DNA of 64,000 nucleotides from Bolinopsis microptera. Its lineage: Eukaryota > Ctenophora > Tentaculata > Lobata > Bolinopsidae. Positions 26,501-33,730 of this stretch are shown in pieces; within the stretch, counting starts at the first letter, position 1; every line of letters begins with the position of its first letter. A program made the position numbers and the translations under genes. The DNA is taken from NCBI RefSeq assembly GCF_026151205.1, contig NC_087082.1, positions 19,003,401 to 19,067,400 of the forward strand, read 5' to 3'. A model generated the notes under the pieces. It was not told the origin of the DNA, searched no databases, and was given only the letters and a program-made list of their open reading frames with translations.

Positions 26501-27293
26501 GGACATTCGCCGGGTTCTCCAAGGATGGGCACATATCTCACTCCACACAATGCTCTGTCAAATGTTGCTTATATAATACCAAGGATCTACAGGAAATATT
26601 TCCTTGTAAGTTTTTAGAGGGCGATCTGTGAACAGTGAACAGACAACTACCTCATTCCCAACTATAGGAGCTAGAATTCCTATACTATCCGAACAAGCTA
26701 CACCAAGCGTAGTTTCAGATGAGATACCTGTCACAACTTTAACAGTTTATATTTCAGCCAGCGCCTTGCACTGCTGAAGCAACTGGGGAATATTCGATTG
26801 CAATAATGAAAGAAAAACTGAACTCACCGAACGATGTTTTTTGTGGTATTAGACATCAAGTTACTTGCTTGGGTGACGGAAGTAAGTGTTTTCTGTAGTT
26901 TTACGATTTTATAAAATTATCGTGGTGACTGTTGACGATGATAATAAAACTGGTACATTCGCGTGTTTATGACGCATATTTTTTCAATGCTTATTATCTA
27001 AAAATGCACCATAAACTTGATAAAGTGCCGAGCGAAGGCACTCAAGTGACTTTAAATTTTAAGTGACCATCTATGAACCATCATTGTACCACTTACTACA
27101 AAACACTCTTCTCACAGCGTGTACTCTGGATACAGACAAAACAGATTGTCGTTACGAGGACGGCAAGGTGATTATAGAGTACTTTGTTAACTTGACACCT
27201 GGTGTTTGGACTCTCGCTGAGAGACATCCTCTCATAGTATTGAAAGATACAATTCAGTTCTGGAGCTGTTCAAACGATTATAATAAAAGGTAG
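1..27293 (+). CDS. Gene 1: giant SRCR/Ig modular extracellular protein (5'-partial, 28 exons)
   Basis: Exons with matching splice phases: 805-1110, 3298-3603, 5126-5431, 5682-5996, 6803-7108, 7895-8200, 8584-8874, 9041-9331, 9480-9770, 9919-10209, 10377-10667, 12524-12826, 13011-13127, 13318-13658, 13777-13933, 14905-15011, 15143-15359, 15443-16414, 16548-16650, 18320-18668, 18884-19000, 19141-19727, 19938-20376, 22560-22653, 22955-23062, 23221-23360, 26758-26881, 27118-27289. Every junction keeps one open frame of about 2,580 codons. Domain order is six SRCR, five near-identical Ig, about a dozen divergent Ig, then a cysteine-rich tail. The first exon and signal peptide lie upstream of the window. 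The last exon either stops at TAG 27291-27293 or splices on (a GTAGTT donor overlaps that stop). No membrane segment was found, so the product may be secreted. SRCR and Ig modules in animals usually serve recognition or adhesion; the ligand here is unknown. Whether the SRCR and Ig halves are one transcript is inferred from phase and strand only. Confidence 0.72.
805..1110 (+). CDS. Gene 1 SRCR exon 1
   Basis: A 306-bp exon, phase 1 at both ends, between acceptor CTCACAG and donor GTGAGT. It encodes one scavenger receptor cysteine-rich domain with six cysteines in the family pattern: GTVC, AICREMGY, DDVSC, WSSC, NDC, FLQC. The linker starts with SLVDSHGD. A foldback element sits 22 bp downstream of its donor. 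Confidence 0.85.
1133..2579. mobile_element. Foldback element with poly-G / poly-C termini
   Basis: A 1,447-bp palindrome centred near 1,835. The left arm begins with 29 G (1133-1161) then TTCACCCTAATTTTT. The right arm ends AAATCAGGGTGAACCCCCCT followed by 68 C (2512-2579). The arms match throughout (for example GGGGTCCGGGACCCC and GGCGGCCAAATT). It is flanked by TAA on both sides (1130-1132 and 2580-2582), while empty sister introns read AAATTAAAGGACACC, so TAA is the target-site duplication. A 3-bp TAA duplication fits PIF/Harbinger-type insertion. No transposase is encoded. Confidence 0.85.
3298..3603 (+). CDS. Gene 1 SRCR exon 2
   Basis: A 306-bp phase 1-1 exon encoding one SRCR domain. 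It differs from its neighbours mainly around the second cysteine (TFYPGDAICREMGYMGQIGW), while the DDVSC...FLQC half is unchanged from exon 1. Confidence 0.85.
3992..4724. mobile_element. Non-autonomous insertion in SRCR intron
   Basis: About 0.73 kb that is absent from sister introns, splitting the conserved GATTTGTTATACGAAATGG. A GTTATAG motif lies on both sides and could be a 7-bp target duplication. It holds internal near-repeats built on ACACGCTCACAGGCT, CCCCAGGATTTG and CACTCAAAACAACGA, seen two to three times. No coding region; family not recognised. Confidence 0.6.
5126..5431 (+). CDS. Gene 1 SRCR exon 3
   Basis: A 306-bp phase 1-1 exon encoding one SRCR domain. The acceptor is CTCGCAG instead of CTCACAG. 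Distinctive residues are NKLGIQ, DDVLC, CTYS and DCGHNED; all six cysteines are kept. Confidence 0.85.
5682..5996 (+). CDS. Gene 1 SRCR exon 4 (three residues longer)
   Basis: A 315-bp phase 1-1 exon. It carries a three-codon insertion after TSGN (YVDEES in place of KWG), in the loop before the third cysteine. The intron in front of it is only 250 bp because most of the usual 0.8-kb intron is deleted, joining ACCAT directly to TGTAATTTTACA at about 5,583. Confidence 0.85.
5997..6802. other. SRCR-unit intron
   Basis: Standard array intron with an extra short duplication near 6,700-6,740, where the GGTAATACCTACGGTTGA / GGTAATGCCTACGGTTGA segment occurs twice. No other features are seen. Confidence 0.7.
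6803..7108 (+). CDS. Gene 1 SRCR exon 5
   Basis: A 306-bp phase 1-1 exon encoding one SRCR domain with DDFSC and NNCGH variants. The donor is GTACGTGAGT where all sister exons have GTGAGT, so a 4-bp insertion creates two overlapping GT sites. Use of the first keeps the standard length and frame. Confidence 0.83.
7109..7894. other. SRCR-unit intron
   Basis: Array intron closely matching the other copies. No open frame or insertion that I can support. Confidence 0.7.
7895..8200 (+). CDS. Gene 1 SRCR exon 6 (last of array)
   Basis: A 306-bp phase 1-1 exon encoding one SRCR domain with GQVSWTYG and CDHDEDVF variants. The following intron starts as an SRCR-type intron and changes near 8,553 into sequence leading to the first Ig exon, marking the junction of the two tandem arrays. 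Confidence 0.85.
8584..8874 (+). CDS. Gene 1 tandem Ig exon 1
   Basis: A 291-bp exon, phase 1 at both ends (acceptor CACTTCAG, donor GTATGT), encoding one Ig domain: SYATISC (B strand), AAVTWRTS (C strand), NEDTAYTCRV (F strand). The bases are inserted in frame with the SRCR exons upstream. Confidence 0.85.
9041..9331 (+). CDS. Gene 1 tandem Ig exon 2
   Basis: A 291-bp phase 1-1 Ig exon. Compared with exon 1 it has AEKFTPVQ in place of GDKLVPTQ; the core cysteines and tryptophan are unchanged. The following intron is nearly identical to that after Ig exon 3. Confidence 0.85.
9480..9770 (+). CDS. Gene 1 tandem Ig exon 3
   Basis: A 291-bp phase 1-1 Ig exon, differing from Ig exon 2 by only a few residues (ITG for ITS, AGAQTS for AGTQTS, SSPDS for SLPDS). 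The 439-bp unit length equals that of its neighbour, so this pair looks like the most recent duplication. Confidence 0.85.
9919..10209 (+). CDS. Gene 1 tandem Ig exon 4
   Basis: A 291-bp phase 1-1 Ig exon with GDKLVPNQ and NKDTAYTC. It is closest to Ig exon 5, including its downstream intron (CATGATTTGTCGGTTATAAA). Confidence 0.85.
10377..10667 (+). CDS. Gene 1 tandem Ig exon 5
   Basis: A 291-bp phase 1-1 Ig exon with GDKLVPTQ and NKDTAYTC. The repeat unit breaks off about 145 bp into the following intron, near 10,814, where the sequence stops matching the earlier copies. Confidence 0.85.
11262..11430 (+). pseudogene. Relic of galactose-binding-like (F5/8/FTP-type) exon
   Basis: The translation contains RFKAKLGKTYRAEEVNYW and then KHTCSR. 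This matches the ZP gene's galactose-binding-like exon (WFKAKLDKQYCVEVVRHW ... THTCSRDACTC) in residues and spacing. Similarity ends exactly where the ATTGAT repeat begins, so the C-terminal half is missing. Either the repeat expanded inside an old exon or the fragment was captured next to it. No splice sites consistent with use in gene 1 are evident. Confidence 0.6.
11431..11685. repeat. (ATTGAT)n hexanucleotide microsatellite
   Basis: About 42 nearly perfect copies of a 6-bp unit. Because 6 is a multiple of 3 and no frame gives a stop, it reads as poly Ile-Asp in one + frame and poly Ile-Leu in another; these are not credible proteins. Confidence 0.95.
12041..12195. repeat. 57-bp minisatellite (2.7 copies)
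   Basis: Units start at 12041, 12098 and 12155 with TAGATTGCCTGTTCAGCAGG. The period of 57 is divisible by 3, so the frame stays open (19-residue repeat), but no splice context supports coding. Confidence 0.85.
12524..13933 (+). CDS. Gene 1 Ig-like exons (12524-12826, 13011-13127, 13318-13658, 13777-13933)
   Basis: Exon 12524-12826 (phase 1-1) has a beta-rich Ig-like pattern (EPQIIWFIGG ... FTVRGTVSFG) but no cysteine. Exon 13011-13127 gives the B strand (AFLCSASG) and C strand (LTLSWKIG) of an Ig domain whose F strand (FNAQFKCIATW) is in exon 13318-13658. That exon also starts the next domain (GVISCVVWG, SVTWSNE), completed in 13777-13933 (DQGKYTCSVVFG). Phases are 1, 1, 1, 0, 1, so the last domain is split by a phase-0 intron, unlike the single-exon tandem Igs. 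Residue spacing between the cysteines is normal for I- or V-set domains. Confidence 0.75.
14085..14858. mobile_element. Mariner/Tc1-type MITE
   Basis: A 774-bp element with perfect 38-bp terminal inverted repeats starting CAGGGTGGGCCAAAAGTCAG, bounded by TA on each side. The CAGGGTG...AAAAGT end is typical of mariner-like elements. It lies in the intron between exons 13777-13933 and 14905-15011. Internal frames are short; one (about 14,137-14,352) ends with a helix resembling the start of a transposase DNA-binding region, which is weak evidence. Confidence 0.85.
14905..15359 (+). CDS. Gene 1 Ig exons 14905-15011 and 15143-15359
   Basis: One Ig domain split by a 131-bp phase-0 intron: TVQFSCVYNG and NIKWFR in the first half, TDSGDYTCKWTT in the second, ending phase 1. 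The acceptor is uncertain: AAAGAG|CTACG (15143) and CTCAG|AGTTC (15155) are in the same frame and differ by four residues, whereas AG at 15140 would hit a stop. Confidence 0.75.
15443..16414 (+). CDS. Gene 1 large exon with three Ig domains
   Basis: A 972-bp phase 1-1 exon without introns, encoding three consecutive Ig domains: SIKITCNYEG/MEWYY/GSYSCVLSF; DLSARCLMEG/GVTWTKGG/DSYICSFIF; SKTLTCTYHG/AVSFTRP/GSYKCTFTL. The third domain has Phe in place of the core Trp. A 20-bp tandem duplication lies near its 5' end (15508-15547). Acceptor TTGTTCCAG, donor GTAAGT. Confidence 0.85.
16548..20376 (+). CDS. Gene 1 Ig exons 16548-16650, 18320-18668, 18884-19000, 19141-19727, 19938-20376
   Basis: Phases 1-2, 2-0, 0-0, 0-2, 2-0 join without a break. 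The codon for the core tryptophan (LDW) is split across the intron that holds a Penelope insertion: SITLTC...LD-TG|G-YKG...GSYTCRAVQ. Later domains: HVFECVFPN/EITWSF with AAGEYICFIKW; AKFTCKTSG with IEYYCKAAW; AEFKCYS/QISWEVF with LKVRCNIAY; and ITLTCTATG with GQVVNCL. These are four to five divergent Ig domains. The donor at 16651 (GTTAGT) and at 19001 (GTTAGT) are non-canonical at position 3. Confidence 0.78.
16680..18250 (+). mobile_element. Truncated Penelope-like element (3' end) in intron
   Basis: An open frame at 17033-18049 encodes 338 residues without a complete reverse transcriptase. It has a C-terminal RT-adjacent region (YSACLRLRRIINDNDRLRKQ), a cysteine cluster (CGGRHCGTC, about residue 184), and a GIY-YIG endonuclease domain from about residue 219 (VVYIFSCQLCNMCYVGRT, then LRARVNEH and LGKHLVEVH). 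This is the usual C-terminus of GIY-YIG Penelope retroelements. Ends of the insertion are estimated. It lies in the same orientation as the host gene, inside the intron that splits a tryptophan codon. Confidence 0.8.
20861..21688. mobile_element. MITE with ACCTTATTTGGACGGACATT ends
   Basis: An 828-bp element with inverted ends, left ACCTTATTTGGACGGACATT and right AATGTCCGTCCAAATAAGGT. The inside holds scattered TGAACGGAC(A/T)TTA motifs in both orientations and a TATA-rich tract (21,430-21,520). A 160-bp relative sits at 28,212-28,372. No coding capacity. Confidence 0.75.
21712..22500 (-). pseudogene. LINE ORF1-like fragments
   Basis: Two open stretches on the minus strand (22,114-22,500 and 21,712-22,047). 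The second has a coiled-coil start (KKLIEKKDEELESVQTTVQ) followed by a basic segment and RSRKVRNVVIYGISESDGEK. The VIYGISE motif is the first strand of the RRM-like domain in many non-LTR retroelement ORF1 proteins, and resembles the intact relative at 56,095-57,006 (NKNLMIFGLSEQDNEE). It stops short of the rest of the domain. The upstream open stretch is not recognised and does not join in frame. Confidence 0.5.
22560..27293 (+). CDS. Gene 1 cysteine-rich C-terminal exons
   Basis: Exons 22560-22653, 22955-23062, 23221-23360, 26758-26881 and 27118-27289, phases 0-1, 1-1, 1-0, 0-1, 1-2. The encoded segments carry regularly spaced cysteines: YFKCADVTWKS, LKQTITCPVN, AAITCTKETG, LARCKETNP, PAPCTAEATG, DVFCGIRHQVTC, then CTLDTDKTDCRYEDG and FWSCSNDYNK. 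I do not recognise the family; the first exon may still be Ig-derived (C and W). The donor at 23361 (GTGCTT) is weak. The frame ends in TAG at 27291 if the GTAGTT at 27290 is not used as a donor. With no transmembrane helix visible, the protein ends secreted or continues in exons I could not find. Confidence 0.6.
23527..26346. mobile_element. 2.8-kb palindromic element in gene 1 intron
   Basis: Long inverted repeat starting TAGTACAGACAGATCCGTCT and ending with its complement. The arms are about 1.1-1.2 kb and nearly identical, so the same 75-residue frame appears at 23612-23839 (+) and 26034-26261 (-). A central part of about 0.5 kb is more divergent. A nested hairpin (GCCCACCAAATGCTATATAT with its complement) sits near 24,484. 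No transposase is evident. Type not assigned; a foldback or large MITE is likely. Confidence 0.8.
26408..26720. repeat. Dispersed ~300-bp repeat, copy 1
   Basis: Shares long stretches with 37,443-37,712, for example ACAGAAACAAAGTGTGAAG, GAACCCCTCGGTTTCAGTTC, TGCTCTGTCAAAT and CTACAGGAAATATTTCCTTG. Both copies are on the same strand. It could be a SINE, but no clear Pol III boxes or tail were found. Confidence 0.7.
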
Positions 27294-28195
27294 TTATTAA
27301 AAAAGTTATTATTTATATTAAAAAAGTTATTATATTTATATATAAATATGAGTTTATTTTAATGGTGTGGACTGTTTATTTGAGTTTCTATTAATGGTGT
27401 GGACTGTTTATTTGAGTTTCTTTTAATGGTGTGGACTGTTGATATGAGTTTATTTTCATGGTGTGGACTGTTTATAAATACGAGTTTCTTTAAAAAAGAT
27501 TACTTGATAGTTTTTCGTTGTTCCCTGGTGCATAGTTGAAATTTTTGTTTTAATGAACTTTATAAAGCTCCAATGATTAAAATAATCGTTTCGTCCTCTA
27601 GGCAAAATTTTCACAAAATTTTCAAATGTCCAGTTGATAGGATAGTTTGACTATGATTAATGTATGACTATTATCTACATAATATTGAACAACTTAGATC
27701 ATAGAGAAACTGATCTTCTCTCTCTTAAATCAACCACTTGCTATGATTAAAGGAATTTTCAAATCAACACTCAAACAGTCCTTACTTTTTAATGTGAGCC
27801 GAGCCATTATCATATTTATAATGCTCGCAATATATGTTAATCATGATTGTATTGCTTTTCTTCACTCATTAAGACAAAATTGTTGTTTTCTTTCTAACAC
27901 AGTCTAGAAAAGAGTTGGTAACCATGGTTACCATTCTATACTAATATATTGCTACCATGGTTACCATTCTATACTAATATAATGCTACCATGGTTACCAT
28001 TCTATACTAATATAATGCTACCATGGTTACCATTCTATACTAATATAATGCTACCATGGTTACCATTCTATAATCTATACTAATATAATGCTACCATGGT
28101 TACCATTCTATACTAATATAATGCTACCATGGTTACCATTCTATACTAATATAATGCTACCATGGTTACCATTCTATACTAATATAATGCTACTG
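27294..28195. repeat. Intergenic minisatellites downstream of gene 1
   Basis: 27,358-27,480 holds about 3.5 copies of a 37-bp unit (AATGGTGTGGACTGTTTAT). 27,919-28,192 holds about eight copies of a 33-bp unit (GCTACCATGGTTACCATTCT...) with no spacers. Each unit contains the near-palindrome GGTTACC/GGTAACC. No coding region is supported in this stretch. Confidence 0.85.
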
Positions 28196-28211
28196 AGACA
28201 ATATACCTCAT

Positions 28212-28372
28212 CGGAATTTATTTGGTCGGACAATAAGTGAACGCTGGGAGGATAAGCGTGCAAGTAATGTCCGTCTAAATTAAAGTCTAACTACCATGGA
28301 CGTTCAAAAGAAATCTTTCCGTTCAAAATAATAAGTAATACGTTTAAGTAATCTCTGTCTAAATATGGTCCG
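28212..28372. mobile_element. Short MITE related to 20861-21688
   Basis: Ends CGGAATTTATTTGGTCGGAC and its imperfect complement (CTGTCTAAATATGGTCCG), with internal TAATGTCCGTC. This is a diverged, shortened member of the element family at 20,861-21,688. Confidence 0.55.
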
Positions 28373-28465
28373 AAAGTTATACCAATATTGTCCAATCGAA
28401 ACAAAATCGTTAATGTAAAGCACTCTGGTAAGCAGAGGAAAATTCTGAATGAGTTTCCAAACTTC

Positions 28466-29655
28466 TCATCTCCCAGTTGTCAGTAGTGCAGCTCTCAGAA
28501 GAGTCTCCACTGTTAACGTATCAAATAGGAGCTCATTAGAGTTAAGCTCCATGGCTAGTGCGAAGAATGGTATCAAAGTAAAAGTGAAGCCATCCTCAGA
28601 GTAGAGGTTGAACTGAAGCTCAGTCTGCGTGTTGGCACTTGATCTGAGTGTGCAACTAGGCTTCACGACTGTCGACTTCATATGGTTCATCTGGTTCATC
28701 TGGTTCTGGAGTTTGATATTCGATGTACTCAACATTTCCCCCGTCATTCCGAAGCTCCAAATTCCTCATTTTGTTCCGCAATGTTTCACCACTGCTTGAA
28801 GATCCGATACTACTCACCGTTACCCTTTCCAGTTTCATGTATGTGTCGAAATTTCTGAGCGTGTTACATCTCATCGAATCAGAACCTGTGTCTGAAATTG
28901 AGCTTGATGAGTCTGAGGATCAGAATCTGGTTGTTTGTTCGTCTGACCCTTGCCTGGTGAGAGTGGAGATTTGTTTTTAGCAAGTCCCTCAATAAACAGA
29001 GGGCTATCATAAAGTGTCTCTTGAGCTGCACTCTTGACAATCTCAAATGTTTCCTCGGATATTGGCGCAACGTCAGGAATCGTTTCGGCTGAACTATAAT
29101 AGATTGGTTCGCATTCTGACTTTTTGTTTACCTCAGCCGCATGTACCCTCTCAAATACGTTGCAAATTTCTTTAGATTTGATCACATGAATACCATTAAT
29201 TCAACTCTTTTCGGAGGAGTCACATTCGAGTACAAGTGACGGATTCTGTTGAAGGTAAGATTTTTCAAGCTTGTTTTCCCGGTAGACGTTCACTATAACT
29301 AGTGAACCACTTTCAGAGCAAGAAGAATAAGCGGTTTCTATTTCAGCACGATTCTTTTTCTGTTTCCCTTTTGACGATCTCTTTTTCCTCTCAATTCTGA
29401 TATCCAGCTGCTTGTTATTCTTATCTAGGAAAATATACTGGCTAACTCCCGAGTCCTGACTGCAGTTAATGAACCTCGAATTATCACGAGTAGTTGTGTC
29501 TGCATCCTCCATATTATACGTGGTGTTCGATTTTTGCTCTTGATCAGATTGAATGATCATGCTATTCGGAAAGATAGTTTCAACTCTTGCAGGGTCTCCT
29601 TGCCTGTTGTCCTCAGGATGAGTCGTTAGATTGGTAGAAATTGATTATGGTATGA
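28466..29655 (-). pseudogene. Unidentified minus-strand coding remnant
   Basis: On the minus strand one frame is open from about 29,655 to 28,871 except for a single TGA at 29,201-29,203. Two further open stretches follow in other frames (28,874-28,656 and 28,747-28,466). Composition is intracellular-like: basic (IRIERKKRSSKGKQKKNR), Ser-rich (SSCSESGSLVIVNVY), with YESAE-like acidic Tyr segments (EPIYYSSAETI) and NVEYIEYQTPEPDEPDEPYE. No family is recognised. It could be a decayed gene, 3' exons of an unseen gene, or a retroelement ORF1. No paired splice sites that resolve the frames were found. Confidence 0.35.
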
Positions 29656-29845
29656 AACCAAATTGAGGTACTGGGAGTTAAAATCCGAATAAAATTGCGA
29701 AATCATATTGTCTCAATCTCTGTCCCATTTTTAGTTTTTGAAAATGAAATTTCCAGGACCGCAATTTTACAGTTTTGACTGATCTTTTCACCCGCAACCA
29801 ATTAGTAAGTCAACTATAGATGCCAAATGTTACGATTGAGGTGCA

Positions 29846-30077
29846 GAATACGGTGTCCGGTCATTTAACTTTTTAAATTTGATTAATTGACAATAGCAAC
29901 CCCTCCATTTTGTGCTCCGTAGCGCCCCAAAAGTGATGAGTAAAGAACCATTATTTGATATTTTTACCAACATGAAACGATCGCGATCGTTAATTTAATT
30001 TTAAATTTTAAAAGGCATGGCAATCCCAACGGTTGATGAAAATTTAGCGTCCGCTAACTGGCACAATTTTTGTTAAT
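29846..30077. repeat. Stray copy of the SRCR-unit intron end
   Basis: ACGGTGTCCGGTCATTTAAC, CCTCCATTTTGTGCTC, AGTAAAGAACCATTATTTGA and TAGCGTCCGCTAAC match the roughly 230 bp before each SRCR exon. The match stops just before the splice acceptor and no SRCR exon follows. A direct repeat (CACCCGCAA.CAATTAGTAAG...GATTGAGGTGC) lies before it at about 29,790-29,845 and again at 30,609-30,665. Confidence 0.75.
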
Positions 30078-30182
30078 TTTACCCTGTATATGCAATTGCA
30101 TGAGGGGATTCGGAATCAGCGTCAAAAAGTACACCGATTCAGATCAATTTCATACTCAAAGGGCCTTTTCACATGAATTTTC

Positions 30183-31419
30183 TTACCTGGGGACCCCAGG
30201 CTATTATGTTTATAAGCATAGCCTAGCTGGCGTAACTGAACCCTCTAAAACGCGCAGGTAGGCGCGTTTATGCGATTTTACAATCAAATAATCAGATTTT
30301 TCAATTTAACTCAGCGCACGGCTCTTATAGCGCATACGTCACTTCTTTCCAATTGGTAGTTGGCGCGCGTGCACGTGATCTCTTGCGCGGCTGTAATTGG
30401 TTCTGAACGATCACGTGAATACTAGTCACGTATAACGCTCTAACATCCATGCAATGAGCATTTGCATTTTTTTCAGGGCGATGAACGTCATAATTCACTC
30501 AGCCAGAACAGAGATTTGGCATAATGACAGGTTGATCCGTTGATCGCCGCCCAGAAAGAAATTTTTTAAAAATTTGGCGAGCGATTTAGCTTAGTAGGAG
30601 CGAATTTTTTCACCCGCAAACAATTAGTAAGTCAACTATAAATGCCAAATATCACGATTGAGGTGCTGGAAGTTTGCTTGATTTAATCTTCCTGGATGGC
30701 CGCCGCGCCACTGTACCCAGGTTGACGCTCAGCTAGCCTAACGTGTCATCCGACAATTAACAGATGTTACTGTACTAAGCTAGACTCCTCGGCCTCTAAA
30801 TTTCTTCGAACATCGGAGCTGAAGTAGTGCGCGCTACTTTCTCCTCGAAATGGCAAGTGCTACGAAGTTGCGCGCACCCTACCAGTGCATTAACAATTTT
30901 AATAGGCCGTGCGCCATCGACCGTAAGAAACTGCTGCTACCTGCTACTAACTACTGCTGACTGCTGCTAACTGCTGCTAACTGCTGCTGTCGCGCGCGCA
31001 GTTAGCAGCAGTTTCTTTGCACTTTGCTCCTCCTGTCCTACTTTGGTATTCACAACACAGGAAGGCCAAATTGAAAAAAAACTTTGCTCACTGCTCACAG
31101 ACTGAAGTGCAACGAAACTGCTGCTAACAGTTGCTAACTGCTTTTTACTAGTGTGCTGACCTCATAATTTTGATGAAGACCTCATAATTTTGATGAAAAC
31201 CCCCTAACAGGATCAGGAGCTCATGTTTAGTTAAATAGTAGACAACGAATAAAAACTAATCTGTTACAGAAGAAGTAAAATACAGTTTTAAGTAAAATAC
31301 AATTTTTATTTTCTACAGAAGAATCAATACATATTTTACTGGGCCGCGCTCAGCCTCAAGCCTGTCATTCCGCCTAATTTCTATTTTTATGAACATGATA
31401 GCCTGAGGTCCCCAGGTAA
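30183..31419. mobile_element. Candidate DNA element with TTACCTGGGGACC inverted ends
   Basis: Left end TTACCTGGGGACCCCAGGCT and right end AGCCTGAGGTCCCCAGGTAA are inverted and flank about 1.24 kb that is GC-richer than its surroundings. Inside is a CTGCTGCTAA-type tract forming a hairpin with GCGCGCGC at its tip (30,940-31,015). No coding region is recognised. The terminal match alone supports the call. Confidence 0.5.
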
Positions 31420-32759
31420 TACATATTGAATTATAAATATCCGATAATTCCATTAATAATCATTAAAAGTTGCTTTGTCATTTGTAAAATCAAAAACGAA
31501 AAGCCGTACGCTGAACGCGCGCGGCATCTTTTCTGCAGCTGCCTAACTTGTAGCCGCCAAGTCCTGGGGTGCATACTCATTTACAATTAAACTTGGTCAA
31601 AGATATTTATATACAATTCCTAAATTAAATCAATAATCATGTTAATATGAATATTCAACACTAATCGACAACAAATATCTGCCGGCCCATCGACGATTCA
31701 GTCATTTCGACAAGACATTTCGTCATAAAACTATTTAGTACAGTCAGTTATGCACGAAAGCTGTGGAATATCTGCACGGTTTGAGAGAGTTTTTTCCTGA
31801 AGCACAGGCCTTCATTAAGGTATAAATAACTCAATTACACTCGGAGACAACTTTTTTAGCTTGGGCATAATCCTACAGGACGCTTTGAAGTTGAGTCACC
31901 GAATCGCGACTGACCCGCACTTAAAATGTGCCTAACTCGGCTTCTAATTGACCAATTGAAATGAGTGAACACGTCAAAATGACCGGAATGATCACATTAA
32001 TAGGGGCGAATCAAGGTTTTAAGGTCCCAAACCCTTTAGTTTTTGAGTTATAAGACAAAAACAGTGTAGCGAAGCCAAAAAATCAGGATTTTGAAACTTT
32101 ATTTATCGAGGGTTTTAGAAGATCATTAACCCCACCAAAATGACCGGAATGAGCACATTAGTGTAGGCGAATGAAGGTTTCAAGGTCCTAAACCCTTTAT
32201 TTTTTGAGTTATACACTAAAAACTCTGCCGCGAAATCACAAAATTTGTCGCGATAAGTATCTTTAAGAATAATAATTAAGTCTGTAACATAACACATTTT
32301 TTGTAGTTTGACCTTATCAGGATTGACAATAACGCCTCTAAACATTTAATAAACAGGTAGAATTTGATGTATTGTCATAATAAAAACATATACAATTATG
32401 TATACATCTATATAATGTTAATATATAACCTCCTTGGCCTTGTATTGATACAGATCAAAATATGTTGTTAGGATGATCTTGAAAAAAAAGTTGTTAGAAT
32501 GATCTTTAACAGAATTAAGTCTGTAACATAACACATTTTTTGTAGTTTGACCTTATCAGGATTGACAATAACGCCTCTAAACATTTAATAAACAGGTAGA
32601 ATTTGATGTATTGTCATAATAAAAACATATACAATTATGTATACATCTATATAATGTTAATATATAACCTCCTTGGCCTTGTATTGATACAGATCAAAAT
32701 ATGTTGTTAGGATGATCTTGAAAAAAAAGTTGTTAGAATGATCTTTAACAGGATCAAGC

Positions 32760-33730
32760 CTGCTATGGAAGAGATTCTAATAATCGATCAGAATGGATTC
32801 AGGGAGAGTAAATCAACCACCAGCCATATTCTTTGACTAAGGAGGGTATTTGAGTATTTGAGGGTGCAGGTGACAAGGATCTGACAGCAGTAATATAGTC
32901 TTTGCTATGGAAGAGATCCTAAGAATCGATCAGAATGGATTCAGGGAGAGTAGATCAACCACCATGACCAGCCATATTCTTTGACTAAGGAGGGTATTTC
33001 GATCTCACAGCGGTAATATGGTCTTTGTTGGTTTTAAGAAGGCATTTGACAGCGTCCACCTTGAACTCCTTATGAAGATTCTCGTGGCATGTGGCAATCC
33101 CAAGAGGATTTTGAGCCTGATACAGAGGATGTATGCTCGTGTAATAACTGAGGATGGTCTGACTGAAACATTCCTTATTATGGTTAGGAGTTGCCCTGGA
33201 CAGTCAGTAATAACAATTTACCCTACAACCTAGAAGAAGCTGACACCATCCGGCTGTAAATTCTAAAGGTCACTGATGCAGACATTAAAGATTGTCACTA
33301 TATCTGACACTTTTGGCTGCAAGTGAGAAGACTGTCCAGAAAAATTAGGACTTTGAAAACCTGTTTAGTAGAATGAAGAGGTCTGAGAAAGACTTTGAAG
33401 TTAGAAAATCTAAAGGATGGACGGCATGCCACCAGATGAAAATCAAATGGCGATCCGGTATGCATAGAGATCTCTCTTCCTGACTACAGTCGAGTTCATC
33501 CTTCTACTCTGTATAGTGTATATAATGTATATGGCTCTGAAACATAGACTCGTAAAGCGTATTATAGATGGATGTTATACGATAATAATGAGGATGGCAC
33601 TTAACATAGACTGCAACTGGTCAGAGCGGCAGACTAGCGAAGTGTATGAACACTCCATTAGAGCATCTGATAAGATAGCTGAGCAGAGAATGAGGCTGAC
33701 ATCTTGCCAAAAATATAAAGGATTGGCAGG
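32760..33730 (+). pseudogene. Decayed LINE reverse transcriptase fragments
   Basis: Frames broken by stops show DQNGFRESKSTTSHIL and LRRVFE (twice, from a local duplication at 32,786 and 32,928), then FVGFKKAFDSVHLELLMKIL at 33018-33233, and a C-terminal MALNIDCNWSERQTSEVYEH / RASDKIAEQRMRLTSC at 33516-33720. These are the order and motifs of non-LTR reverse transcriptases. The first catalytic aspartate of the usual DFKKAFD motif reads glycine, and the YADD region is missing, so it is dead. Confidence 0.75.

Noticed and set aside
27919..28192. Evenly spaced 33-bp repeats resembling a CRISPR array
   Set aside because: The units are directly adjacent with no unique spacers, and the genome is eukaryotic.
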